DNA of 64,000 nt, taken from assembly GCA_023053545.1 (NCBI GenBank), contig JAKZAN010000179.1, forward strand, positions 17,713-81,712. Direction: 5' to 3'. Source of the DNA: Lepidurus packardi. Lineage: Eukaryota > Arthropoda > Branchiopoda > Notostraca > Triopsidae. Shown piece after piece: positions 38,071-48,546 of this stretch; the stretch's first letter is position 1; each line of letters opens with the position of its first letter. The notes beneath the pieces were generated by a model, which saw only the letters and a list, made by a program, of their open reading frames with translations, was not told the DNA's origin and made no database searches. The translations under genes were made by a program, and so were the position numbers.

Positions 38071-41000
38071 ATTTCAACCAAATTTCAATGAAATTTCAAT
38101 GTAATTTTAATAAGATTTCGAGGAAATTTCAGGTAAAAGTACAAGCAAATTTCAAGGAAATTTCACTAAAATTTCAGGTAAAATCACAAGCATGTTTCAA
38201 CGAAATTTCAATGAAATTTCAGTGTAATTTCAATAAGATTTCGAAAAAATTTCAGTTAAAATTACAAGCAAATTTCAAGGAAATTTCATTGAAATTTCAG
38301 GTAAAATTACAAGCATATTTCAACGAAATTTCAATGAAATTTCAGTGTAATTTCAATAAGATTTCGAGGAAATTTCAGGTAAAATTACAAGCGAATTTCA
38401 AGGAAATTTCACTGAAATTTTAGGTAAAATCACAAGCATTTTTCAACGTAATTTCAATGAAATTTCAGTGTAATTTCAATAAGATTTCGAGGAAATTTCA
38501 GGTAAAATTACAAGCAAATTTCAAGGAAATTTCATTGAAATTTCAGGTAAAATTACAAGTATATTTCAACGTAATTTCAATGAAATTTCAGTGTAATTTC
38601 AATAAGATTTCGAGGAAATTTCAGGTAAAATTACAAGCAAATTTCAAGGAAATTTCACTGAAATTTCAGGTAAAATCACAAGCATATTTCAACGTAATTT
38701 CAATGAAATTTCAGTGTAATTTCAATAAGATTTCGAGGAAATTTCAGGAAAAATTACAAGCAAATTTCAAGGAAATTTCATTGAAATTTCAGCTAAAATC
38801 ACAAGCATATTTCAACGTAATTTCAATGAAATTTCAGTGTAATTTCAATAAGATTTCAAGGAAATTTCAGGACAAGCAAATTTCAAGGAAATTTCACTGA
38901 AATTTTAGGTAAAATCACAAGCATATTTCAACGTAATTTCAAGGAAATTTCAGTGTAATTTCAATAAGATTTCGAGGAAATTTCAGGTAAAATTACAAGC
39001 AAATTTCAAGGAAATTTCACTGAAATTTCAGGTAAAATCACAAGCATTTTTCAACGAAATTTCAATGAAATTTCAGGTAAAATTACAAGCAAATTTCAAG
39101 GAAATTTCATTGAAATTTCAGGTAAAATTACAAGCATATTTCAACGAAATTTCAATGAAATTTCAGTGTAATTTCAATAAGATTTCGAGGAATTTTCGGG
39201 TAAAATTACAAGCAAATTTCAAGGAAATTTCATTGAAATTTCAGGTAAAATTACAAGCATATTTCAACGAAATTTCAATGAAATTTCAGTGTAATTTCAA
39301 TAAGATTTCGAGAAAATTTCAGGTAAAATTACAAGCAAATCTCAATTAAATTTCAAGTAAAATTACAAGCAAATTTCAAGGAAATTTCATTGAAATTTCA
39401 GGTAAAATCACAAGCATATTTCAACGTAATTTCAATGAAATTTCAATGTAATTTCAATAAGATTTCGAGGAATTTTCGGTTAAAATTACAAGCAAATTTC
39501 AAGGAAATTTCATTGAAATTTCAGGTAAAATCACAAGCATATTTCAACGTAATTTCAATGAAATTTCAGTGTAATTTCAATAAGATTTCGAGGAAATTTC
39601 AGGTAAAATTACAAGCAAATTTCAAGGAAATTTCACTGAAATTTCAGGTAAAATCACAAGCATATTTCAACGTAATTTCAATGAAATTTCAGTGTAATTT
39701 CAATAAGATTTCGAGGAAATTTCAGGTAAAATTACAAGCAAATTTCAAGGAAATTTCATTGAAATTTCAGGTAAAATTACAAGCATATTTCAACGAAATT
39801 TCAATGAAATTTCAGTGTAATTTCAATAAGATTTCTAGGAATTTTCGGGTAAAATTACAAGCAAATTTCAAGGAAATTTCATTGAAATTTCAGGTAAAAT
39901 CACAAGCATATATCAACGTAATTTCAATGAAATTTCAGTGTAATTTCAATAAGGTTTCGAGGAAATTTCAGGTAAAATTACAAGCAAATTTCAAGGAAAT
40001 TTCATTGAAATTTCAGGTAAAATTACAAGCATATTTCAACGAAATTTCAATGAAATTTCAGTGTAATTTCAATAAGATTTCGAGAAAATTTCAGGTAAAA
40101 TTACAAGCAAATCTCAATTAAATTTCAAGTAAAATTACAAGCAAATTTCAAGGAAATTTCATTGAAATTTCAGGTAAAATCACAAGCATATTTCAACGTA
40201 ATTTCAATGAAATTTCAATGTAATTTCAATAAGATTTCGAGGAATTTTCGGTTAAAATTACAAGCAAATTTCAAGGAAATTTCATTGAAATTTCAGGTAA
40301 AATCACAAGCATATTTCAACGTAATTTCAATGAAATTTCAGTGTAATTTCAATAAGATTTCGAGGAAATTTCAGGTAAAATTACAAGCAAATTTCAAGGA
40401 AATTTCACTGAAATTTCAGGTAAAATCACAAGCATATTTCAACGTAATTTCAATGAAATTTCAGTGTAATTTCAATAAGATTTCGAGGAAATTTCAGGAA
40501 AAATTACAAGCAAATTTCAAGGAAATTTCATTGAAATTTCAGCTAAAATCACAAGCATATTTCAACGTAATTTCAATGAAATTTCAGTGTAATTTCAATA
40601 AGGTTTCGAGGAAATATCAGGTAAAATTACAAGCAAATTTCAAGGAAATTTCACTGAAATTTTAGGTTAAATCACAAGCATATTTCAACGTAATTTCAAT
40701 GAAATTTCAGTGTAATTTCAATGAGATTTCGAGGAAATTTCAGGAAAAATTACAAGCAAATTTCAAGGAAATTTCATTGAAATTTCAGGTAAAATCACAA
40801 GCATATTTCAACGTAATTTCAATGAAATTTCAGTGTAATTTCAATAAGATTTCAAGGAAATTTCAGGACAAGCAAATTTCAAGGAAATTTCACTGAAATT
40901 TTAGGTAAAATCACAAGCATATTTCAACGTAATTTCAATGAAATTTCAGTGTAATTTCAATAAGATTTCGAGGAAATTTCAGGTAAAATTACAAGCAAAT

Positions 41001-43589
41001 TTCAAGGAAATTTCACTGAAATTTCAGGTAAAATCACAAGCATTTTTCAACGAAATTTCAATGAAATTTCAGGTAAAATTACAAGCAAATTTCAAGGAAA
41101 TTTCATTGAAATTTCAGGTAAAATTACAAGCATATTTCAACGAAATTTCAATGAAATTTCAGTGTAATTTCAATAAGATTTCGAGGAATTTTCGGGTAAA
41201 ATTACAAGCAAATTTCAAGGAAATTTCATTGAAATTTCAGGTAAAATCACAAGCATATATCAACGTAATTTCAATGAAATTTCAGTGTAATTTCAATAAG
41301 GTTTCGAGGAAATTTCAGGTAAAATTACAAGCAAATTTCAAGGAAATTTCATTGAAATTTCAGGTAAAATTACAAGCATATTTCAACGAAATTTCAATGA
41401 AATTTCAGTGTAATTTCAATAAGATTTCGAGAAAATTTCAGGTAAAATTACAAGCAAATCTCAATTAAATTTCAAGTAAAATTACAAGCAAATTTCAAGG
41501 AAATTTCATTGAAATTTCAGGTAAAATCACAAGCATATTTCAACGTAATTTCAATGAAATTTCAATGTAATTTCAATAAGATTTCGAGGAATTTTCGGTT
41601 AAAATTACAAGCAAATTTCAAGGAAATTTCATTGAAATTTCAGGTAAAATCACAAGCATATTTGAACGTAATTTCAATGAAATTTCAGTGTAATTTCAAT
41701 AAGATTTCGAGGAAATTTCAGGTAAAATTACAAGCAAATTTCAAGGAAATTTCACTGAAATTTCAGGTAAAATCACAAGCATATTTCAACGTAATTTCAA
41801 TGAAATTTCAGTGTAATTTCAATAAGATTTCGAGGAAATTTCAGGAAAAATTACAAGCAAATTTCAAGGAAATTTCATTGAAATTTCAGCTAAAATCACA
41901 AGCATATTTCAACGTAATTTCAATGAAATTTCAGTGTAATTTCAATAAGATTTCAAGGAAATTTCAGGACAAGCAAATTTCAAGGAAATTTCACTGAAAT
42001 TTTAGGTAAAATCACAAGCATATTTCAACGTAATTTCAAGGAAATTTCAGTGTAATTTCAATAAGATTTCGAGGAAATTTCAGGTAAAATTACAAGCAAA
42101 TTTCAAGGAAATTTCACTGAAATTTCAGGTAAAATCACAAGCATTTTTCAACGAAATTTCAATGAAATTTCAGGTAAAATTACAAGCAAATTTCAAGGAA
42201 ATTTCATTGAAATTTCAGGTAAAATCACAAGCATTTTTCAACGAAATTTCACTGAAATTTCAGGTAAAATCACAAGCATATTTCAACGTAATTTCAATGA
42301 AATTTCAGTGTAATTTCAATAAGATTTCAAGGAAATTTCAGGACAAGCAAATTTCAAGGAAATTTCACTGAAATTTTAGGTAAAATCACAAGCATATTTC
42401 AACGTAATTTCAATGAAATTTCAGTGTAATTTCAATAAGATTTCGAGGAAATTTCAGGTAAAATTACAAGCAAATTTCAAGGAAATTTCATTGAAATTTC
42501 AGGTAAAATCACAAGCATATTTCAACGTAATTTCAATGAAATTTCAGTGTAATTTCAATAAGATTTCGAGGAAATTTCAGGTAAAATTACAAGCAAATTT
42601 CAAGGAAATTTCACTGAAATTTCAGGTAAAATCACAAGCATATTTCAACGTAATTTCAATGAAATTTCAGTGTAATTTCAATAAGATTTCGAGGAAATTT
42701 CAGGTAAAATTACAAGCAAATTTCAAGGAAATTTCATTGAAATTTCAGGTAAAATCACAAGCATATTTCAACGTAATTTCAATGAAATTTCAGTGTAATT
42801 TCAATAAGATTTCGAGGAAATTTCAGGTTAAATTACAAGCAAATTTCAAGGAAATTTCACTGAAATTTTAGGTAAAATCACAAGCATATTTCAACGTAAT
42901 TTCAATGAAATTTCAGTGAAATTTCAATAAGATTTCGAGGAAATTTCAGGTAAAATTACAAGCAAATTTCAAGGAAATTTCACTGAAATTTCAGGTAAAA
43001 TCACAAGCATATTTCAACGTAATTTCAATGAAATTTCAGTGTAATTTCAATAAGATTTCGAGGAAATTTCAGGTAAAATTACAAGCAAATTTCAAGGAAA
43101 TTTCATTGAAATTTCAGGTAAAATCACAAGCATATTTCAACGTAATTTCAATGAAATTTCAGTGTAATTTCAATAAGATTTCGAGGAAATTTCAGGTTAA
43201 ATTACAATCAAATTTCATTGAAATTTCACTGAAATTTTAGGTAAAATCACAAGCATATTTCAACGTAATTTCAATGAAATTTCAGTGAAATTTCAATAAG
43301 ATTTCGAGGAAATTTCAGGTAAAATTACAAGCAAATTTCAAGGAAATTTCACTGAAATTTCAGGTAAAATCACAAGCATATTTCAACGTAATTTCAATGA
43401 AATTTCAGTGTAATTGCAATAAGATTTCGAGGAAATTTCAGGACAAGCAAATTTCAAGGAAATTTCACTGAAATTTTAGGTAAAATCACAAGCATATTTA
43501 AACGTAATTTCAAGGAAATTTCAGTGTAATTTCAATAAGATTTCGAGGAAATTTCAGGTAAAATTACAAGCAAATTTCAAGGAAATTTC
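38048..43589. repeat. Satellite B, first block (123-bp tandem repeat)
   Basis: About 45 copies of a 123-bp monomer made of two related 45-bp segments and a 33-bp segment. Each segment begins AAATTTCAG; they continue GTAAAATTACAAGC, GTAAAATCACAAGC and TGTAATTTCAATAAG respectively. AT-rich cores lie every 11-12 bp, so the monomer is eleven ~11-bp submonomers grouped 4+4+3. GAAATTTC, a perfect 8-bp palindrome, recurs throughout. The period is a multiple of three and the plus frame lacks stops in most monomers, producing open frames that I do not treat as genes. Variant blocks recur: the GGAATTTTCGG form that starts a recurring series appears near 39468, 40240 and 41587, offsets 772 and 1,347. 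Confidence 0.97.
43586..43589. repeat. Left 4-bp target-site duplication of the LTR element
   Basis: TTTC immediately before the 5' LTR equals TTTC at 47881-47884. Removing the element and one copy restores an uninterrupted satellite B sequence (GGAAATTTCATTGAAATTTC). Confidence 0.93.
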
Positions 43590-43945
43590 TGTTATGTACC
43601 CCGGTACATGTGCACTAGTATGCGCTAGGCTTGGGGTAAACGGGCACCAGTTTTCCCTTGTTTTGTTTTGTGTTACCTTGTTTGTACGATGTCAACCCCC
43701 GAGGTAGAAAAGTGAGTTGAGTTCGGGAGTGGGGAATCCAAGGGAGACAGAAGAGAAAGAGTGGTCTTAGAGAACAGAGGTTTTGTCAAGTGAACAAAAG
43801 AGATAGACGTGCCCGTGAAATCAACCCCCCATTGTTAAGTATCATTTACACTGTCATTGTTGTAACATCGACAGTTGAAGTGTTGAATACAGTACGTATT
43901 TTTCCCCTCGTTCTTCGTGTCAAAGGTGCATTTACTCCCAGAACA
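43590..43945 (+). repeat. 5' LTR (356 bp)
   Basis: Begins TGTTATG. Near its start lies a TGTACC/GGTACA inverted repeat. Against the 3' LTR it differs at 43621 (T vs A), 43747 (A vs G), 43807 (A vs G) and 43941 (G vs T). The last difference changes its inner end from CATAACA to CAGAACA, breaking the perfect 7-bp terminal inverted repeat that the 3' LTR keeps. I see no convincing TATA box or AATAAA signal. Confidence 0.96.
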
Positions 43946-44074
43946 TTCAGCGGTGGGATCCCGAGCAGCCGGGGATACCTTGCCACGTAGCCAGCCCAGC
44001 GAGTACGTCTACGTCAGCGTGACACAAGAAGCGAGTTCAATCTGGATCGGGAAGAAGGGGACGGCGGGTTGGGA
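43946..44074 (+). promoter_or_regulatory. 5' leader with candidate tRNA primer-binding site
   Basis: 129 bp between the 5' LTR and the gag ATG. TGGGATCCCGAGCAGCC starts at 43954, eight bases after the LTR, and begins with the TGG expected of a sequence complementary to a tRNA 3' CCA end. I cannot assign the tRNA, and the 8-base gap is longer than usual, so the site is tentative. Confidence 0.45.
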
Positions 44075-47000
44075 ATGGCTAACGCTAATGCGAGGGCACT
44101 GGTGCATCCGCCAACCTTCAATGGAACCGGAGATTTCGGCCAGTTCCTCGCACGTTTTCACCGGGTAGCGGTAGCTAACAGCTGGACGGACAACATGTGC
44201 CGGCGTATATTGCCTGCTTTGCTGGAAGGACCAGCAGGGATGGCTGTGGATGGCCTGGAGCCATTTCCGGAGACTATCGACGGGTTGGAGGCCGCTCTGA
44301 GGGGTATTTTCTCGCCAGTGGAAGCACAGCGTTTATACTTGGCAGAATTTTACGACCGGACGCTCTTGCGGGAGGAGATGCCGCACGTTTACGCAACGGA
44401 CCTCAAGCGACTGTTTAGAGCCGCCAATCCCGAAATCAAGGAGGAGGCAACGGTTGAGAAGTTTGTAATGGAACAATTTATTAAGGGTCTGCCAGTGGAG
44501 TGGCGCGCTGCTTTCTACGACGCCCAAATTAGCAACCTGTCCGGGCTGGTAGCGAAAGTGAATATTTGGCGAATGTCCCGACAATTAGCGCGGCAGTCTG
44601 AGAGGAAGAGTTCGGTTAACCGGAAGACGGTGTGTCAAGATGACCAGAAGGGTGGTACGCAAGACGGGGGCGGAGGTGACCAGAAGATGGCTAGTGGTCC
44701 GGCTAAGTATTCCAGCGGTACCAAGCGCATTACCTGCTACGCCTGCAAGCAAACGGGGCACGTCAAGCGTGAGTGCAAGGTTCGTTGTGGTTCCTGTGGG
44801 TTGAAGGGGCACGTCACGGCCGATTGTCGTACAAAGTGCCGGGTATGCAACCAAGTCGGACACGTGCGGGCCAATTGCAAAAGCCAGAGCGGCGACCCCA
44901 GGGCATCATCGAGCGCGTCAGGCGGAGCTGTGACGAGTCGGCGTCTCCCCACCGATGCTTGCTACGTCGTGCATGCTCTGGCGGGTGGACTACCTTGCAA
45001 CGCGGTAATCGACAGTGGGAGCGAAGAGTCGCTGATGGGCCTTCATCTTGCAGATAGAATTCCCGGACTTCGGGTACGCGACACAAGTCATCGGGTGACA
45101 ACGGCGGATCGAAGTCAGGAGTTGCGGACCGATGGCGTTACGCGAGTGGCCTTGCGGGTGGGAAGCGGCGAGACTACCGACGTGGACTTGATCTTGGCCA
45201 GCTGTACCGACGACTTGATCCTGGGTATGGACTACCTTCGTCTTGCTTCTGCGAAGATCGACTTTGCATCCAATCGAGTCGAACTGTTCGGAGTCCGTCT
45301 AAGCCCCAGCGATTTCCGCGGCGCGGTTAGGGTTCGCGAGTTAACCGTCATCGAGCCGGGCACGGAAGCTTTGGTGCCCGCAACTGTGAGAAGGCCGTTC
45401 AGCACCCGCCGCCTAACCAACTCAGAAGTATTGCTCGTGGAGCCAAGCCGAAGAGCGGGCAGTAAAGGCCTGTTGATGGGGCGTGCCTGCATTGCGGAAG
45501 GGGCCGAAGTTATTTCTGTACGCCTGCTCAACGTGTCGTCAGAGCCGTTGGAAATTGGGCCAGAGGAAGATGTGGGAGAGGTTAGCATCGGCGAGTTGGC
45601 GGAGGATATGCTGCCCCCTGCGGAGAGCGACAAGATCGGGAGCGACGTGGGGTCGATAACTTTGGACCACTTGGAGGGTGCCCGAAGAGAGCAGGTTCGC
45701 AAGATGCTGTCGCGATTTGAGGATGTGTTCTCGTATGATGGCAAGATCGGGCGGGTAGCAGACGTCGAGCACCTGATCGAGACAAATGGACCACCCATTA
45801 AGCAGCGGGCGTATCGTACTCCAATCCACCTAAGGGACGTGGTGCGGGAGCAGGTAGGCAGCATGCTGGCTAGCAACGTCATCGAGACAAGCGCATCACC
45901 GTGGGCGAGCCCGATCGTCCTCGTGAAGAAGAAAGACGGGTCATACCGTTTCTGCGTGGATTTTCGGCGAGTGAATGCGGTTACGAAGAAGGATAGCTAT
46001 CCACTTCCGCGCATGGATGACTTGCTGGCGGCTGTTGGTAAGGCCCAGTGGTTCACTAGTTTGGATCAGCGGTCGGGCTATTGGCAAATCCCCATGGAGG
46101 CCGGATCGAAGGAGTTGGAGTTTTATTTGGGGGAGCTAAAGAAATACGCCGTGCAGGATGGAGTCGTAGTGCGTAGTTCAGCAGGCGAATCAAGGCTAAA
46201 CCGGCCTCAGCTGTTGGTTCCACCAGAAGCGCGTGCGGAGATCCTGCGGCTAGCGCACGACGCGCCGACCGCGGCGCGCCTGGGAATCGGGAAGACATTG
46301 TCTAGGATTACTCCTCACTATTTCTGGTGCGATCTGAAGAAGGATGTACGCGCTTACGTGCGAGGGTGCGCACCGTGTCTTCGCGTAAAGCCAAACCTCA
46401 AACCGGCGTCAGAGAGTCGTGGCACCATTCCCCTTTTGGGTGAAGTTTTTCGCCAGATCTCGATGGACATTTTGTCCGTTCCACGGAGCGAGAGCGGCAG
46501 GCGTTACGTCCTAGTTGTATCCGACCTCTTTAGCAAATGGGTGGAGACGTACGCCTTAGAAGACCAGACTGCAGAGACCGTAGCGGATTGCCTGTTGGAG
46601 TACATCTGCCGTTATGGTGTCCCAAGAACTATCCTCACGGACCAGGGGACCAATTTCGAATCGAAGTTGGTCAAGAGTATCTGCCATCGGTTAGGGATCA
46701 AGAAAATTCGTACGACTCCCTACCACCCTGCTTGCAATGGGCAGACAGAGCGGTTTAACCGGACGCTCTGCGAGATGCTAGCGCAATACGTCAACCGGCG
46801 GCAGACTGATTGGGATCAATGGCTCCCCGTAGTCACGCTCGCGTATCGGACAGCTGAGCACAGTACGACGAAGTTCAGCCCATTCGAGCTGGTATTCGGG
46901 AACGTGTGTCGCACTCCAGTTGTGACGGAGATGGAGTTGGAGTTGAGCGAGGAGGAGGACGCACAACCTCCGCTAGCCAGCGTCGAGTATCTGCGGGCCT

Positions 47001-47473
47001 TGAAGGATATCCTCGAATGGTATCGTGCTGGAGCCAGGGATGAATTGGGGCGGTATGGCGAGAAGATGCAACAGGATCCCGTCCCTCGTCATATGGTGGG
47101 CGATTTGGTATTCCGGAAGGTTGGCCAAGTCCCGCGTTTAACGTCGCCAAAGTTGGCCGCGCGTTTTGAAGGGCCGTATGAAGTAGTAGAAGCCAGCCCG
47201 CCTAACTACGTCATCCAGAAGGGGCGTGCTAAAAAGCGGATCCACGGGTCCAACTTACGCGGGGTCAAGGCAGCCGAGCTGAGAAGAGCACCATCGCCGG
47301 CGTACAGTTTGGATGGATCTTCAGGTATTCCCCTAGGCGATTCAGACACGGAAGAGCCCGAGCCACCCTTAGTGGAGGCAGACCTAGACGCCGCAATCTC
47401 TGCTGAAGATGGACGCATAACACGCCATGGGCGTCGCGTTAAGCAGCCGACGTGGTTGAGGGATTATTGTTGA
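44075..47473 (+). CDS. Gag-Pol polyprotein lacking most RT and all RNase H
   Basis: One frame of 1,132 codons. I choose ATG 44075 (G at -3 and +4); the only upstream in-frame alternative is a TTG. Gag-like N terminus (from TFNGTGDF), then three CX2CX4HX4C knuckles at residues 221-268. Aspartic protease with VIDSGS (Asp313) and the LGMDYL motif. RT begins near residue 565 and reads normally through KKKDGSYRFCVDFRRVN and SLDQRSGYWQI (Asp664), then stops being RT after residue ~680 and continues directly as the pre-integrase region. The YXDD box, thumb and RNase H are absent, about 1.2 kb by comparison with family norms, with the frame preserved. Integrase zinc finger has His728, Cys765 and Cys768, but Arg735 sits where the second His belongs. 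The catalytic D,D35E triad is present (Asp798, Asp856, Glu892), followed by a GPY/F module at ~1033. Gag, protease and most of integrase are intact. Confidence 0.95.
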   Translation: MANANARALVHPPTFNGTGDFGQFLARFHRVAVANSWTDNMCRRILPALLEGPAGMAVDGLEPFPETIDGLEAALRGIFSPVEAQRLYLAEFYDRTLLREEMPHVYATDLKRLFRAANPEIKEEATVEKFVMEQFIKGLPVEWRAAFYDAQISNLSGLVAKVNIWRMSRQLARQSERKSSVNRKTVCQDDQKGGTQDGGGGDQKMASGPAKYSSGTKRITCYACKQTGHVKRECKVRCGSCGLKGHVTADCRTKCRVCNQVGHVRANCKSQSGDPRASSSASGGAVTSRRLPTDACYVVHALAGGLPCNAVIDSGSEESLMGLHLADRIPGLRVRDTSHRVTTADRSQELRTDGVTRVALRVGSGETTDVDLILASCTDDLILGMDYLRLASAKIDFASNRVELFGVRLSPSDFRGAVRVRELTVIEPGTEALVPATVRRPFSTRRLTNSEVLLVEPSRRAGSKGLLMGRACIAEGAEVISVRLLNVSSEPLEIGPEEDVGEVSIGELAEDMLPPAESDKIGSDVGSITLDHLEGARREQVRKMLSRFEDVFSYDGKIGRVADVEHLIETNGPPIKQRAYRTPIHLRDVVREQVGSMLASNVIETSASPWASPIVLVKKKDGSYRFCVDFRRVNAVTKKDSYPLPRMDDLLAAVGKAQWFTSLDQRSGYWQIPMEAGSKELEFYLGELKKYAVQDGVVVRSSAGESRLNRPQLLVPPEARAEILRLAHDAPTAARLGIGKTLSRITPHYFWCDLKKDVRAYVRGCAPCLRVKPNLKPASESRGTIPLLGEVFRQISMDILSVPRSESGRRYVLVVSDLFSKWVETYALEDQTAETVADCLLEYICRYGVPRTILTDQGTNFESKLVKSICHRLGIKKIRTTPYHPACNGQTERFNRTLCEMLAQYVNRRQTDWDQWLPVVTLAYRTAEHSTTKFSPFELVFGNVCRTPVVTEMELELSEEEDAQPPLASVEYLRALKDILEWYRAGARDELGRYGEKMQQDPVPRHMVGDLVFRKVGQVPRLTSPKLAARFEGPYEVVEASPPNYVIQKGRAKKRIHGSNLRGVKAAELRRAPSPAYSLDGSSGIPLGDSDTEEPEPPLVEADLDAAISAEDGRITRHGRRVKQPTWLRDYC

Positions 47474-47511
47474 GTCATTTGGAATTTATGATTGTTTCGG
47501 GGCTTGTGTTT

Positions 47512-47524
47512 AAGCGGTGGAGGA
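47512..47524 (+). other. Polypurine tract
   Basis: AAGCGGTGGAGGA directly precedes the 3' LTR, the position of the plus-strand primer in LTR retrotransposons. It is short and interrupted by C and T but correctly placed. Confidence 0.6.
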
Positions 47525-47880
47525 TGTTATGTACCCCGGTACATGTGCACTAGTAAGCGCTAGGCTTGGGGTAAACGGGCACCAGTTTTCCCTTGTTTTG
47601 TTTTGTGTTACCTTGTTTGTACGATGTCAACCCCCGAGGTAGAAAAGTGAGTTGAGTTCGGGAGTGGGGAATCCAAGGGAGGCAGAAGAGAAAGAGTGGT
47701 CTTAGAGAACAGAGGTTTTGTCAAGTGAACAAAAGAGATAGGCGTGCCCGTGAAATCAACCCCCCATTGTTAAGTATCATTTACACTGTCATTGTTGTAA
47801 CATCGACAGTTGAAGTGTTGAATACAGTACGTATTTTTCCCCTCGTTCTTCGTGTCAAAGGTGCATTTACTCCCATAACA
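47525..47880 (+). repeat. 3' LTR (356 bp)
   Basis: Begins TGTTATG and ends CATAACA, a perfect 7-bp terminal inverted repeat with TG...CA ends. It is collinear with the 5' LTR at offset 3,935 with four substitutions and no gaps. Confidence 0.96.
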
Positions 47881-47884
47881 TTTC
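47881..47884. repeat. Right 4-bp target-site duplication of the LTR element
   Basis: TTTC directly after the terminal CA of the 3' LTR, matching 43586-43589. A 4-bp duplication is within the range known for Ty3/gypsy integrases. Confidence 0.93.
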
Positions 47885-48546
47885 ATTGAAATTTCAGGTA
47901 AAATCACAAGCATTTTTCAACGAAATTTCAATGAAATTTCAGTGTAATTTCAATAAGATTTCGAGGAAATTTCAGGTAAAATTACAAGCAAATTTCAAGG
48001 AAATTTCATTGAAATTTCAGGTAAAATTACAAGCATATTTCAACGAAATTTCAATGAAATTTCAGTGTAATTTCAATAAGATTTCGAGAAAATTTCAGGT
48101 AAAATTACAAGCAAATCTCAAGGAAATTTCAAGTAAAATTACAAGCAAATTTCAAGGAAATTTCATTGAAATTTCAGGTAAAATCACAAGCATATTTCAA
48201 CGTAATTTCAATGAAATTTCAATGTAATTTCAATAAGATTTCGAGGAATTTTCGGGTAAAATTACAAGCAAATTTCATGGAAATTTCATTGAAATTTCAG
48301 GTAAAATCACAAGCATATTTCAACGTAATTTCAATGAAATTTCAGTGTAATTTCAATAAGATTTCGAGGAAATTTCAGGTAAAATTACAAGCAAATTTCA
48401 AGGAAATTTCACTGAAATTTCAGGTAAAATCACAAGCATATTTCAACGTAATTTCAATGAAATTTCAGTGTAATTTCAATAAGATTTCGAGGAAATTTCA
48501 GGTAAAATTACAAGCAAATTTCAAGGAAATTTCATTGAAATTTCAG

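Larger units (their letters stand above)
43590..47880 (+). mobile_element. Ty3/gypsy LTR retrotransposon, RT/RNase H-deleted
   Basis: A 4,291-bp element inserted in satellite B on the plus strand: 5' LTR, leader, one Gag-Pol frame, polypurine tract, 3' LTR. Domain order protease, RT remnant, integrase is the Ty3/gypsy order; no env-like frame is present. LTRs differ at 4 of 356 positions (98.9 % identical), all substitutions, which suggests a recent insertion. The internal region is markedly G+C-richer than the satellites. Because the RT core and RNase H are gone, the copy could move only if another element supplied reverse transcriptase. Confidence 0.96.

Noticed and set aside
43790-47418. 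Additional frames across the LTR element on both strands (up to 216 codons)
   Set aside because: All overlap the Gag-Pol frame or LTR, have no recognisable domain, and arise from the G+C-rich coding sequence.
43949-47524. AGCGGTGG shared by the leader (43949) and polypurine tract region (47513)
   Set aside because: A seven- to eight-base match in G-rich contexts is likely chance; no function is known for such a pair.
43590-47880. Endogenous retrovirus with an envelope gene
   Set aside because: No frame between the integrase end (47473) and the 3' LTR (47525) could hold env; only 51 bp are present.
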